Below, piece after piece: positions 15,497 to 23,887 of a stretch of DNA of 64,000 bases. The DNA comes from Azoarcus sp. DD4 (GTDB lineage: Bacteria > Pseudomonadota > Gammaproteobacteria > Burkholderiales > Rhodocyclaceae). The stretch lies in NCBI RefSeq assembly GCF_006496635.1, contig NZ_CP022958.1, forward strand, positions 3,906,001-3,970,000, given 5' to 3'. A model generated the notes under the pieces. The model ran no database searches, had not been told where the DNA came from, and saw only the letters and a list, made by a program, of their open reading frames with translations. A program made the position numbers and the translations under genes. Within the stretch, counting starts at the first letter, position 1, and every line of letters begins with the position of its first letter.

Positions 15497-17995
15497 TCAT
15501 TCCGCACCGAACACGCGGTCGGCAGCCGGGTCGTTGATCTTGCCATAGCCGGGAACGCTGCGCTTGATCAGGTTGACCGGGCTGGAGCCGATGCTGGCGA
15601 GGTCGTTGAGTTCGAGCTGGACGAACACCGCCTTGGTGACATCGTTGGGGTCGGTCGCGAAGCGGTGCATCGCGACACGGAAGACCCAGCAGCCGCCATC
15701 GTACTCGACGCCGCCGATCGCCTCGGTCAGGCGGTCGTCCTTCAGCGAGTGGGTCAGACGACCGACGCCGTACCAGCCGCCGCCGAGCGGCCACTGCCCG
15801 GAGACGTCGAGGTCGCGCAGCCCGTACGTGCGGCTGTCGTTGGCGTTGATGATTTCCAGGCTGCGTGCGTAGCGGTAGCTCAGATTGAGCGACTTGGCGA
15901 ACTCCGGCTGGTAGCGCAGGGTGGCGTTGAAGCGCTCGGTCTCGTTGTCGTCGGTGTTGTACTGCACCAGGGTGTCAAGGGTGCTGTAGCGGGTGATGCG
16001 GCCGCTGAAGCCGGCCAGCACGTCGGTGCGGCGGCTGGTGCGCGGCGCTTCGTCAGCGGTGACGCGCTGGTCCTCGAAGTAATAGCGCTGGCCCAGCAAT
16101 GCGCGCATGCGCTCGCCGCCCGTCGTCGGATCGATCAGACGGGTGGTGACAGCGGCCGTGAGCTGGTTGGCGTCGCCGATGCGGTCGCCGCCGGAATAGC
16201 GGTTTTCAGCAAAAATCTGCGCAAAACCGAAGTCGTAGCGGCTGGTGTCGAACAACGGAATGTCGTTCTGACGACGGTGGGGCACGTTCAGGTAGTAAAG
16301 GCGTGGCTCCAACGTCTGGATGAAATCCGACCCGAACAGGCGGGCGTCGCGCTCGAAGGTCACCCCCGAGTCGACCGAGAAGACCGGTACCGAACGGGTG
16401 ATCGAGGTGCGGCCGTTGGGCACCGTCGCCAGCGGCTCATTGAGGTCGTACTTGGTGAAGTGCACACCGACCTTGGGTGTGATGTAGTAACCCGCCTGCT
16501 GGAACGGCAGCGACAACTGCGGATAGGTGGTGAAGCGCGTGCCCTCGGCGTTCTTGTCGTCCGGATGGGCGAACTTCACGTACTCGCTGTTCCACTCCAG
16601 ATTCAGGCCATAGGGCAGATCGGGGCGCGTAGCGTTGAGGAGCACCTGCGGCACGCGGCGATACGGCGTGCTCACCACATAAGCGGGATCGGAGTTGAGC
16701 GTCTGGTAGCTCTGCACCAGTGCCGAGGCGCTCCACCACGGGCTGCCTGCATAGACCAGGCGCCCTTCGCGCAGCAGGTTGACCCGCGATGCCACCGAGA
16801 CGTGGGAGCTGAGATCCTCGAAGTAGTCGTCGTCGGAGACGGCATTGAGGTCCAGCGAGCCGTACAGGGAGGAGGTGAATTGCTGGTGGTGCTGCAACGA
16901 ACCCAGCGTTCGCTCCTCCCCGGTGATCCTGTCGTGCGGCAACCATTCGGCCCGCGCAGTGCCGCTGTAGCTGCTGCCCAGGTAACGGAACTCGCCGCCG
17001 AGCTGCAGGCCGCGGCGCCCCATGTAGCGCGGCGAGACCGTGGCGTCGTAGTTGGGGGCGATATTCCAGTAGTACGGTACCGTCAGGTCGAAGCCGGTCT
17101 TGTTCGACGAACCGAAAGTCGGCGGCAGGATGCCGGACTGACGCTGGCCGACGAGGGGGAACTCCGCCCACGGCATCCAGAACATCGGCACGTCCTTGAA
17201 CACCACGGTGCTGCCGTGGGCGACGCCGATCTCGCGGTCGTAATCGAGTTCGAGATCGCGCGCCTTGATGTACCAGTCGGGATCATCGACCTTGCAGGTG
17301 CTCCAGGTGGCGTTCTCCAGACGGTACTGGTTTTCGCCCTCGAAGTGCAGCACGTCGGCCTGGCCTCCACCGGACACCTGTCGCGGCGGATCGCCCGGCT
17401 CGAGCGGCTCCTTGGTTCGCGTGATCTCGTAGCGCGGCGACTGGAAGGCACCGACCTGCTCGCCGACGACCAGGCTGGCCGACGGACCGGAGATCACGTC
17501 GGCGCCCTGGCGCAGGCGCACATTGCCTTCGGCGATGGCCTCGTCGGTGGGTTCGCGGTAGGTGAGGGTATCGGCGGTCAACAGGATGTCGTCACGCTGC
17601 AGCTCGGCGTCGCCGTCGGCCACCAGTTCCACCGCACGCGTGCCGCGGATGCGCAGGGCACGCACTTCCGTCGAGCCGGGCGCAGGCGCCGCCGCTGCAG
17701 CTTGAGCGGCCGGCTTGGTGGTCTGCGCAGCTGCCGGGGCGGGCTGCGTCGCAGGCTTCGACGCGGGCGTCGACTGCCTTACCCGCGCGGCCGGCTCCAC
17801 CGGTTCGACCGGGCGCACTTCCACCGCCGAACCAGCGGCCGGTGCCGGCTGCGTCGGCTGAACATCCGTCGTCGCGCCCTTCACCGACACGCCTGTTGCG
17901 CCGCGCACCAGATCGGGAGAGACCACCAGGGCCGGCATGCCGGCTGCCAACGCGGGCCCCGACATCCAGCACAACAACAGCGGAATCAATCGCAT
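15497..17995 (-). CDS. lptD: LPS-assembly outer-membrane protein LptD
   Basis: An 832-residue outer-membrane LPS translocon. A signal peptide (about 1-18, ending ALAA) is followed by an unusually Pro/Ala/Thr-rich linker (about 35-125). The OstA/LptA-like jellyroll follows (about 125-260: ADGDAELQRDDILLTADTLTYREP). The beta-barrel runs to the end, including WYIKARDLELDYD, PMFWMPWAEFPL and a late RYAYRSLE-like repeat area. The ATG at 17995 gives MRLIPLLLCWMSGPALAA, a clear signal peptide; the upstream extension was rejected. It is divergent from amgK, with the shared promoter region 17996-18169 holding TAGAAT on the minus strand at 18145-18140 as a possible -10. Confidence 0.93.
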   Translation of the reverse strand: MRLIPLLLCWMSGPALAAGMPALVVSPDLVRGATGVSVKGATTDVQPTQPAPAAGSAVEVRPVEPVEPAARVRQSTPASKPATQPAPAAAQTTKPAAQAAAAAPAPGSTEVRALRIRGTRAVELVADGDAELQRDDILLTADTLTYREPTDEAIAEGNVRLRQGADVISGPSASLVVGEQVGAFQSPRYEITRTKEPLEPGDPPRQVSGGGQADVLHFEGENQYRLENATWSTCKVDDPDWYIKARDLELDYDREIGVAHGSTVVFKDVPMFWMPWAEFPLVGQRQSGILPPTFGSSNKTGFDLTVPYYWNIAPNYDATVSPRYMGRRGLQLGGEFRYLGSSYSGTARAEWLPHDRITGEERTLGSLQHHQQFTSSLYGSLDLNAVSDDDYFEDLSSHVSVASRVNLLREGRLVYAGSPWWSASALVQSYQTLNSDPAYVVSTPYRRVPQVLLNATRPDLPYGLNLEWNSEYVKFAHPDDKNAEGTRFTTYPQLSLPFQQAGYYITPKVGVHFTKYDLNEPLATVPNGRTSITRSVPVFSVDSGVTFERDARLFGSDFIQTLEPRLYYLNVPHRRQNDIPLFDTSRYDFGFAQIFAENRYSGGDRIGDANQLTAAVTTRLIDPTTGGERMRALLGQRYYFEDQRVTADEAPRTSRRTDVLAGFSGRITRYSTLDTLVQYNTDDNETERFNATLRYQPEFAKSLNLSYRYARSLEIINANDSRTYGLRDLDVSGQWPLGGGWYGVGRLTHSLKDDRLTEAIGGVEYDGGCWVFRVAMHRFATDPNDVTKAVFVQLELNDLASIGSSPVNLIKRSVPGYGKINDPAADRVFGAE

Positions 17996-18169
17996 CCGCG
18001 TATTCAAACCCTTGTCCGGCAAAGCAGTCCCCCAAGGCGGCCCGACCGCAGCCTCATATGCTCGCGGTCCCTGGCACCGCCCCACATCGCAAACGGTCGC
18101 CGGCCGCCCCTTGAGACGGCCATGTTGATAAACTCGCGGATTCTACACGATCGACCGCGGAGATCCCGT

Positions 18170-19189
18170 TTGCAACGTCTAGAACTGCTCCAATCCTGGC
18201 TCGCCGCGCAATTACCCGGCCGCAGCTTCACGCTCGCGCCGGCATCGGCCGACGCCAGCTTCCGCCGCTATTTCCGCGCCAGCTTCGACGACGGCGGCGA
18301 TACGCTGATCGTCATGGACGCGCCGCCGGCCCATGAAGACTGCCGCCCCTGGCTGAAGGTCGCCGACCTTTTCCGCCAAGCCGGTGCGCACGTGCCGGAC
18401 GTACTCGCCCAGGATCTCGACCAGGGTTTCCTGCTGCTGTCCGACCTCGGCAGCACCACCTACCTTGCCGCCCTGCAGCAACCGTCCGACGATCCGCTGC
18501 GCGACGCCCATCTCTATGCCGACGCGCTCGGCACGCTGGCCGCCATCCAGGCCTCGAGCCGCCCCGGCGTGCTGCCGGAGTACGACCGCACCCTGCTGCT
18601 GCGCGAACTGATGCTGTTTCCCGAGTGGTACGTTGCCCGCCACAAGGGCGTGACCTTGAACGACAAGGAAAGGCTCGCGCTGGAGAGCACCTTCGATCGC
18701 ATCCTCGCGGTCAATCTCGCCGAACCGCAGGTCTTCGTGCATCGCGACTACCACTCGCGCAACCTGATGCACCTGCCGGGCAGCCGCAACCCCGGCGTGA
18801 TCGACTTCCAGGACGCGGTCTACGGCCCCATCACCTACGACCTGGCTTCGCTGTTCAAGGACGCCTATATCCGCTGGGACGAAGAATTCGTGCTCGACAT
18901 GCTGGCCCGCTACTGGGAGATGGCGCGTTCGCTCGGCCTGCCGGTGCGTGCCGCCTTCGACGACTTCCATCGCGACTTCGAATGGATGGGCGTGCAGCGC
19001 CACCTCAAGGTGCTCGGCATCTTCGCCCGCCTCTACCACCGCGACGGCAAGGAAGGCTATCTGAAGGACATGCCGCTGGTGATGGACTACCTGCGCCGCG
19101 CCTGCAAGCGCTACCGCGACCTCGGTCCGCTGGCGAAGCTGCTCGACCGCCTCGACCCGGAGCAGGTCGAATACGGCTACACCTTCTGA
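18170..19189 (+). CDS. amgK: N-acetylmuramate/N-acetylglucosamine kinase (anomeric), AmgK
   Basis: A 339-residue aminoglycoside-phosphotransferase-fold kinase that phosphorylates MurNAc or GlcNAc at C1 in the peptidoglycan-recycling shortcut to UDP-MurNAc. The Brenner-type catalytic loop VFVHRDYHSRN (about 185-195) and the metal-binding VIDFQDAVYGPITYDLAS follow the family. I chose the TTG at 18170, which has GGAG seven bases upstream. An in-frame ATG at 18122 lies in the presumed promoter region. The stop overlaps the murU ATG (TGATG), and the amgK-murU pairing strongly supports the assignment. Confidence 0.88.
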   Translation: MQRLELLQSWLAAQLPGRSFTLAPASADASFRRYFRASFDDGGDTLIVMDAPPAHEDCRPWLKVADLFRQAGAHVPDVLAQDLDQGFLLLSDLGSTTYLAALQQPSDDPLRDAHLYADALGTLAAIQASSRPGVLPEYDRTLLLRELMLFPEWYVARHKGVTLNDKERLALESTFDRILAVNLAEPQVFVHRDYHSRNLMHLPGSRNPGVIDFQDAVYGPITYDLASLFKDAYIRWDEEFVLDMLARYWEMARSLGLPVRAAFDDFHRDFEWMGVQRHLKVLGIFARLYHRDGKEGYLKDMPLVMDYLRRACKRYRDLGPLAKLLDRLDPEQVEYGYTF

Positions 19190-19920
19190 TGCGCGCCATG
19201 ATCTTCGCCGCCGGCCGCGGCGAACGCATGCGCCCGCTCACCGACGCAACGCCCAAACCGCTGCTCGCAGTGGGCGGCAAGCCGCTGGTCGTCTGGCAGA
19301 TCGAGGCGCTGGCGCGCGCCGGCATCGTCGACATCGTCATCAATCACGCCTGGCTGGGCGAACAGATCGAGGCGGCGCTCGGCGACGGCAGCCGCTACGG
19401 CGTGCGCCTGCGCTATTCCGCGGAAGGCAGCGCGCTGGAAACCGCCGGCGGCATCGCCAAGGCGCTGCCGCTGCTGATGGAGCACCCCGGCGACGCGCGC
19501 GGCGAAATCTTCCTCGCGGTATCGGGCGACATCTACTGCGACTACGACTATCGCCGCCTGCTGCCGCGCGCCGCAGCCATGGCGGGCAGCCCCGATCCGC
19601 TGATGCACCTGGTCATGGTACCCAATCCGCCCTTCCACCCGACGGGCGACTTTGCGCTTGGCGCCGACGGCCTGCTGGCGCTGGAAGGCGGCGAACGCCG
19701 CACTTTCGGCAACATCGGCCTCTACGACAGCCGCCTCTTCGCCGACATCGCCCCCGGCCAGAAGGTCGCAATGACGCCCTACTACCGCGCCGCCATCACG
19801 GCCGGCCGCGCCAGCGGAGAATGCTACGGCGGCCGCTGGGAAAACGTCGGCACGCCGGCGCAGCTCGCCGCACTCGACCGCGCCCTGCAGGTCGAACTGC
19901 CACCACCCGCCGTGACATAA
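19189..19920 (+). CDS. murU: N-acetylmuramate alpha-1-phosphate uridylyltransferase
   Basis: A 243-residue nucleotidyltransferase. It opens MRAMIFAAGRGERMRPLTD, then TPKPLLAVGGKPL, the nucleotide-binding signature. AVSGDIYCDYD supplies the metal-binding aspartate, and RRTFGNIGLYD lies in the sugar-binding half. It converts MurNAc-1-phosphate made by AmgK to UDP-MurNAc, bypassing MurA and so lessening dependence on the fosfomycin target. The start overlaps the amgK stop by one base. The name relies on the amgK partner; isolated proteins of this fold could be glucose-1-phosphate uridylyl- or thymidylyltransferases. Confidence 0.88.
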   Translation: MRAMIFAAGRGERMRPLTDATPKPLLAVGGKPLVVWQIEALARAGIVDIVINHAWLGEQIEAALGDGSRYGVRLRYSAEGSALETAGGIAKALPLLMEHPGDARGEIFLAVSGDIYCDYDYRRLLPRAAAMAGSPDPLMHLVMVPNPPFHPTGDFALGADGLLALEGGERRTFGNIGLYDSRLFADIAPGQKVAMTPYYRAAITAGRASGECYGGRWENVGTPAQLAALDRALQVELPPPAVT

Positions 19921-19928
19921 TTCCCGCC

Positions 19929-21278
19929 ATGAACGCTCCCACCGCCACCAGCCTGCTCGACACCACGCCCTTTCTCGCCCGTCGCCAGCGCCTGCTCGAC
20001 CGCATGGCCGCGGCCGGCGGCGGCGTCGCCATCCTGCCCACGGCACCGGAAGTCGCGCGCAACCGCGACACCCAGTATCCATACCGGCACGACAGCTACT
20101 TCTACTACCTCTCCGGCTTTCGCGAGCCCGGCGCGGTGGTGGTGCTGGTCGCCGGTGCCGAGCCGAAGCAGATCCTGTTCTGCCGCGAAAAGGACGAAGA
20201 ACGGGAGATCTGGGACGGCTTCCGCTACGGTCCCGACGCGGCGCGCGAAGTCTTCGGCTTCGACGAAGCCTGGACCATCGGCGACTTCGATCGCCGCCTG
20301 CCCGAACTTCTCGCCAACCAGCCGCTGATGTGGTTCAGCCTCGGCAACGACGCCGAATGGGACGCGCGCGTCACCAGGGCGCTCAACGCCGTTCGCGCCA
20401 ACGCCCGCACCGGCATCGTGCCGCCGCACTCGGTACGCGACCTGCGCGCCGAGCTCGACGAGATGCGCCTGGTCAAGGACAGCTTCGAAATCGACATCAT
20501 GCGTCGCGCCGGCGCCATCTCTGCCGAGGCGCACTGCCGCGCCATGCGCGCAACCCGGCCGGGCCGTTTCGAATACGAGATCGAAGCCGAACTGCTGCAC
20601 CATTTCCGCCGCTCGGGCAGCCAGTATCCGGCCTACACCTCGATCGTGGCCGCCGGCGCCAACGCCTGCATCCTGCACTACGTCGAGAACGACCGTCGTA
20701 TCGCCGATGGCGACCTGCTGCTGATCGACGCCGGCTGCGAGCTCGACGGCTACGCTTCCGACATCACCCGCAGCTTCCCGGCCAACGGCCACTTCAGCGG
20801 CCCGCAACGCGCGGTCTACGAGCTGGTGCTCGCCGCCCAGCACGCCGCCCGGGCGGCCATCCGCCCCGGCGCCCACTGGAACGAACCGCACGACGCCGCG
20901 GTGAAGGTGCTCGCGCAGGGCATGCTGGATCTCAAGCTGCTCGAAGGTTCGCTCGATGCCGTGCTGGAAAAGGGCGACTACCGCCGCTTCTACATGCACC
21001 GCACCGGCCACTGGCTGGGCATGGATGTACACGATGCCGGCGAATACAAGGTCGGCGGCGACTGGCGGCCGCTCGAGGCGGGCATGGTGCTCACCGTAGA
21101 ACCGGGCTGCTACATCCGCCCGGCCGCCGACGTGCCGGAAGCCTTCTGGAACATCGGCATCCGCATCGAGGACGATGCGCTCGTCACCGCCGATGGCTGC
21201 GAATACCTCACCGACGGCGTGCCGCGCGAAGTCGTCGACATCGAAGCGCTGATGCGGGACGCCCATGCCGCAGCGTGA
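19929..21278 (+). CDS. pepP: Xaa-Pro aminopeptidase P
   Basis: A 449-residue M24B peptidase that removes N-terminal residues preceding proline. It has the AMP_N domain (about 10-150: LARRQRLLDRM, RHDSYFYYLSGF) and a pita-bread catalytic domain. All five metal ligands are visible: D and D in LLIDAGCELDGYASDITRS, H in RTGHWLGMDVHD, E in VLTVEPGCY and E in GIRIEDD. The start is nine bases past murU. Its 3' end overlaps ubiH by 14 bases, giving a pepP-ubiH order common in Proteobacteria. Confidence 0.94.
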   Translation: MNAPTATSLLDTTPFLARRQRLLDRMAAAGGGVAILPTAPEVARNRDTQYPYRHDSYFYYLSGFREPGAVVVLVAGAEPKQILFCREKDEEREIWDGFRYGPDAAREVFGFDEAWTIGDFDRRLPELLANQPLMWFSLGNDAEWDARVTRALNAVRANARTGIVPPHSVRDLRAELDEMRLVKDSFEIDIMRRAGAISAEAHCRAMRATRPGRFEYEIEAELLHHFRRSGSQYPAYTSIVAAGANACILHYVENDRRIADGDLLLIDAGCELDGYASDITRSFPANGHFSGPQRAVYELVLAAQHAARAAIRPGAHWNEPHDAAVKVLAQGMLDLKLLEGSLDAVLEKGDYRRFYMHRTGHWLGMDVHDAGEYKVGGDWRPLEAGMVLTVEPGCYIRPAADVPEAFWNIGIRIEDDALVTADGCEYLTDGVPREVVDIEALMRDAHAAA

Positions 21279-22425
21279 CCTGCTGATCGTCGGTGCCGGC
21301 CCGGTCGGGCTGGCGCTGGCGCTGGCGCTGAAAGACAGCGGCCTCGACGTCGTGCTGGCAGATGCACGCCCGCGCGAGGCTGTGGGCAGCGACCCGCGCG
21401 TGCTGGCGCTGGCCCACGGCAGCCGGCTCAGCCTGGAGCGTCTCGGCGTCTGGCGTGACATCGCCGCCACGCCGATCGAGACCATACATGTATCCCAGCA
21501 GGGCGGCTTCGGCCGCAGCCTGCTGCGCGCGGGAGACTACGAACTGCCTGCGCTCGGCTACGTCACCGCTGCCGGCACGCTGGCCGGCGCCCTGCGCAAG
21601 GCCGTGGACGCAGCTGGCATCCCGGTGCTGGACCAGACCGAAGTCGGCACACTGACGCCGAACGGCGACATGGTCAGCGCGGAACTGGCCGGCACCGACG
21701 CGCCTGCCAGGCTGGGCGCCCGCCTCGTCGCCTGCGCCGAAGGCGGCCTGCGCGCGGGCGACGCCGACGTTGTCGAGCACGACTACGGTCAGCACGCTCT
21801 GATCTCGGTGGCCCGCGTGGCCGGCGCTCACCACCACACCGCCTTCGAGCGCTTCACCTCGGACGGCCCGGTCGCCTTCCTGCCCTACGGCAAGGACTAC
21901 GCCATCGTCCATGTCGCCCCCCCTACGCAGGCCGACACGCTGCTGGCACTGGACGACGACGCCTATCTCGCCAGCCTGCAGGCCAAGATAGGCGGCCGCG
22001 TCCACCTGACCGCCATCGGCGAACGCCTGCGCTACCCGCTGGTCCTGCGCTACCGCCGCCATCCGGTGGGCGAGCGCACCGTGTGGCTGGGCAACGCCGC
22101 TCAAACCCTGCATCCGGTTGCCGGCCAAGGCTTCAACCTCGCCCTGCGCGACGTCTGCAGCCTTGCGGATACCCTGCGTCGCCAGGCACGACAGCCCGGT
22201 TTCGACCCGGGCGCACCCGCCCTGCTGGCCGGCCACGCCCGCGCCCGCCAGCTCGACCGCTTCGGCACGATCCGCTTCACCGACACCCTGGTGAAGCTCT
22301 TCAGCAACGACCTGATGCCGCTGCGCCACGCCCGCGGCGCCGGCCTCTTCCTGCTCGACATCTGCCCGCCGCTGCGCCACTTCGTGGCCAAGCGGATGAT
22401 GTTCGGCGCACGCGCCTGGCCGTAA
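21265..22425 (+). CDS. ubiH: FAD-dependent ubiquinone-biosynthesis hydroxylase, UbiH family
   Basis: A 386-residue flavoprotein monooxygenase. The dinucleotide fold LLIVGAGPVGLALALAL is at the N-terminus. The DG-like middle motif area and the family signature GNAAQTLHPVAGQGFNLALRD (about 275-295, FAD ribityl contact) are present. It probably performs a ring hydroxylation of 2-octaprenyl-6-methoxyphenol type at the inner membrane. UbiF/UbiI/VisC paralogues look alike, so the exact position hydroxylated is not certain, but the pepP-ubiH arrangement favours UbiH. A small stem (ACGGGC/GCCCGT, 22434-22449) follows the stop. Confidence 0.85.
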   Translation: MPQRDLLIVGAGPVGLALALALKDSGLDVVLADARPREAVGSDPRVLALAHGSRLSLERLGVWRDIAATPIETIHVSQQGGFGRSLLRAGDYELPALGYVTAAGTLAGALRKAVDAAGIPVLDQTEVGTLTPNGDMVSAELAGTDAPARLGARLVACAEGGLRAGDADVVEHDYGQHALISVARVAGAHHHTAFERFTSDGPVAFLPYGKDYAIVHVAPPTQADTLLALDDDAYLASLQAKIGGRVHLTAIGERLRYPLVLRYRRHPVGERTVWLGNAAQTLHPVAGQGFNLALRDVCSLADTLRRQARQPGFDPGAPALLAGHARARQLDRFGTIRFTDTLVKLFSNDLMPLRHARGAGLFLLDICPPLRHFVAKRMMFGARAWP

Positions 22426-22474
22426 CAGAGGTCACGGGCGACCGCCCGTATCGAGCGCCGGCGCTAACCCACCC

Positions 22475-22494
22475 TACCCCGCATGGGGTAAAAT
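22475..22494 (+). promoter_or_regulatory. dusB-fis promoter -10 with adjoining dyad
   Basis: The -10-like TAAAAT at 22489-22494 overlaps the right end of a perfect inverted repeat, TACCCC-GCAT-GGGGTA (22475-22490). No good -35 was found at 16-18 bases. It lies 29 bases before the dusB start. Such GC-rich dyads near the start could contribute to growth control of fis, but this is inference. Confidence 0.45.
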
Positions 22495-22522
22495 GCTGCC
22501 CTTTTCCAGCTTGTCCCCATCC

Positions 22523-23557
22523 ATGCAGTTCGCCGGATTCACCTTGCGCAACAATCTCTTCGTCGCTCCCATGGCGGGCGTGACGGACCGTCCTTTCCGC
22601 CAGTTGTGCAAGAAGATGGGGGCGGGCGTGGCCGTGTCCGAGATGGTCACGTCCAACTCCCTGCTCTACGGCAGCGCCAAGACCCAGCGCCGCGCAAACC
22701 ACGACGGCGAAGTCGATCCGATCTCGGTGCAGATCGCCGGCGCCGACCCGGCGATGATGGCCGAGGCCGCCCGCCACAACGCCGACCGCGGCGCCCAGAT
22801 CATCGACATCAACATGGGTTGTCCGGCCAAGAAGGTGTGCAACGTGATGGCGGGTTCGGCGTTGATGCAGGACGAACCGCTGGTCGCCCGCATCCTCGAG
22901 GCGGTGGTCAAGGCTGTACCCGGCACCCCGGTCACGCTCAAGTTCCGCACCGGCTGGAACCGCCAGAACAAGAACGCCCCGCTGATCGCCCGTATCGCCG
23001 AAGACTCGGGCATCCAGGGCATCGCCATCCACGGCCGCACCCGCGCCGACCAGTACATGGGCGAGGCGGAATACGACACCATCGCGCTGGTGAAGACGCT
23101 GGTGAAGATACCGGTGATCGCCAACGGCGACATCACCACGCCGCAGAAGGCCAAGCACGTGCTCGATTACACCGGCGCCGACGGCGTGATGATAGGCCGC
23201 GCAGCCCAGGGTCGGCCGTGGATCTTCCGCGAGATCGAGCACTTCCTCGCCACCGGCGAAGAACTCCCGCCGCCGCTGGTGAGCGAGATCCATCAGGTCT
23301 GCCGCGAGCACCTGGCCGATCTCTACGCTTTCTACGGTGAAGACACCGGCGTCAAGGTCGCGCGCAAGCACATCTCCTGGTACACCAAGGGCCTGGTCGG
23401 CTCGGCGGCCTTCCGCCGCACGATGAACCAACTGCCCGACATCCCGGCCCAGCTGTCCGCCGTAGACGACTTCTTCGGCCAGCTCGCCGAAGCCGGCAGC
23501 CGTCTGAGCTACCTGGCGGGCGTGGACGACGAACAGCCTCAGGAACTCGCAGCATGA
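22523..23557 (+). CDS. dusB: tRNA-dihydrouridine synthase B
   Basis: A 344-residue FMN enzyme that reduces uridine to dihydrouridine in the tRNA D-loop. It begins MQFAGFTLRNNLFVAPMAGVTDRPFRQL. The catalytic cysteine lies in INMGCPAKKVCN, and FMN contacts include RTGWN, IHGRTR, IANGDI and MIGRAAQGRPW. The ATG at 22523 is preferred to an in-frame ATG at 22493 because it gives the usual N-terminus. It overlaps fis by four bases (ATGA), the same gene pair as E. coli dusB-fis. Confidence 0.94.
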   Translation: MQFAGFTLRNNLFVAPMAGVTDRPFRQLCKKMGAGVAVSEMVTSNSLLYGSAKTQRRANHDGEVDPISVQIAGADPAMMAEAARHNADRGAQIIDINMGCPAKKVCNVMAGSALMQDEPLVARILEAVVKAVPGTPVTLKFRTGWNRQNKNAPLIARIAEDSGIQGIAIHGRTRADQYMGEAEYDTIALVKTLVKIPVIANGDITTPQKAKHVLDYTGADGVMIGRAAQGRPWIFREIEHFLATGEELPPPLVSEIHQVCREHLADLYAFYGEDTGVKVARKHISWYTKGLVGSAAFRRTMNQLPDIPAQLSAVDDFFGQLAEAGSRLSYLAGVDDEQPQELAA

Positions 23558-23790
23558 GCCGCAGCAACGAGATCGCCGACTCCGTATTCCGGACTCTGGA
23601 CCAGTATTTCCGCGACCTCGACGGCGAGAAACCGTCCGCGATCTACGACATGGTGATCCGCAACGTCGAGCGGCCGATGCTGGAGTTCGTGCTGCAACAG
23701 GCCAAGGGCAACCAGACGGTCGCCGCCGACATGCTCGGCATCAACCGCAACACGCTGCGCCGCAAGCTGACCGACTACGACCTGCTCTGA
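23554..23790 (+). CDS. fis: Nucleoid-associated DNA-bending protein Fis
   Basis: A 78-residue Fis homologue, shorter than the 98-residue E. coli protein because the N-terminal arm is reduced. The C-terminal HTH is clear: VAADMLGINRNTLRRKLTDYDLL, with ERPMLEFVLQQAKGNQTVA just before it. It bends DNA and activates growth-related genes. It is translated from an ATG overlapping the dusB stop. The 97 bases after it hold a GC-rich stem and a pyrimidine tract before purH. Confidence 0.93.
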   Translation: MSRSNEIADSVFRTLDQYFRDLDGEKPSAIYDMVIRNVERPMLEFVLQQAKGNQTVAADMLGINRNTLRRKLTDYDLL

Positions 23791-23887
23791 CGGCGCGCAA
23801 GGCCGCGCGCTACCACTGTCCCCTTCCGCGGCGCGGCAGCCACCGCCCGCCGCACCACGATCTTTTTCCTTTCCTGCCCTGCCCAAG

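Noticed and set aside
15665..18169. Plus-strand frame running into amgK from inside lptD
   Set aside because: It is antisense to lptD and has no family similarity until amgK begins; the kinase start is the TTG or ATG near 18122-18170.
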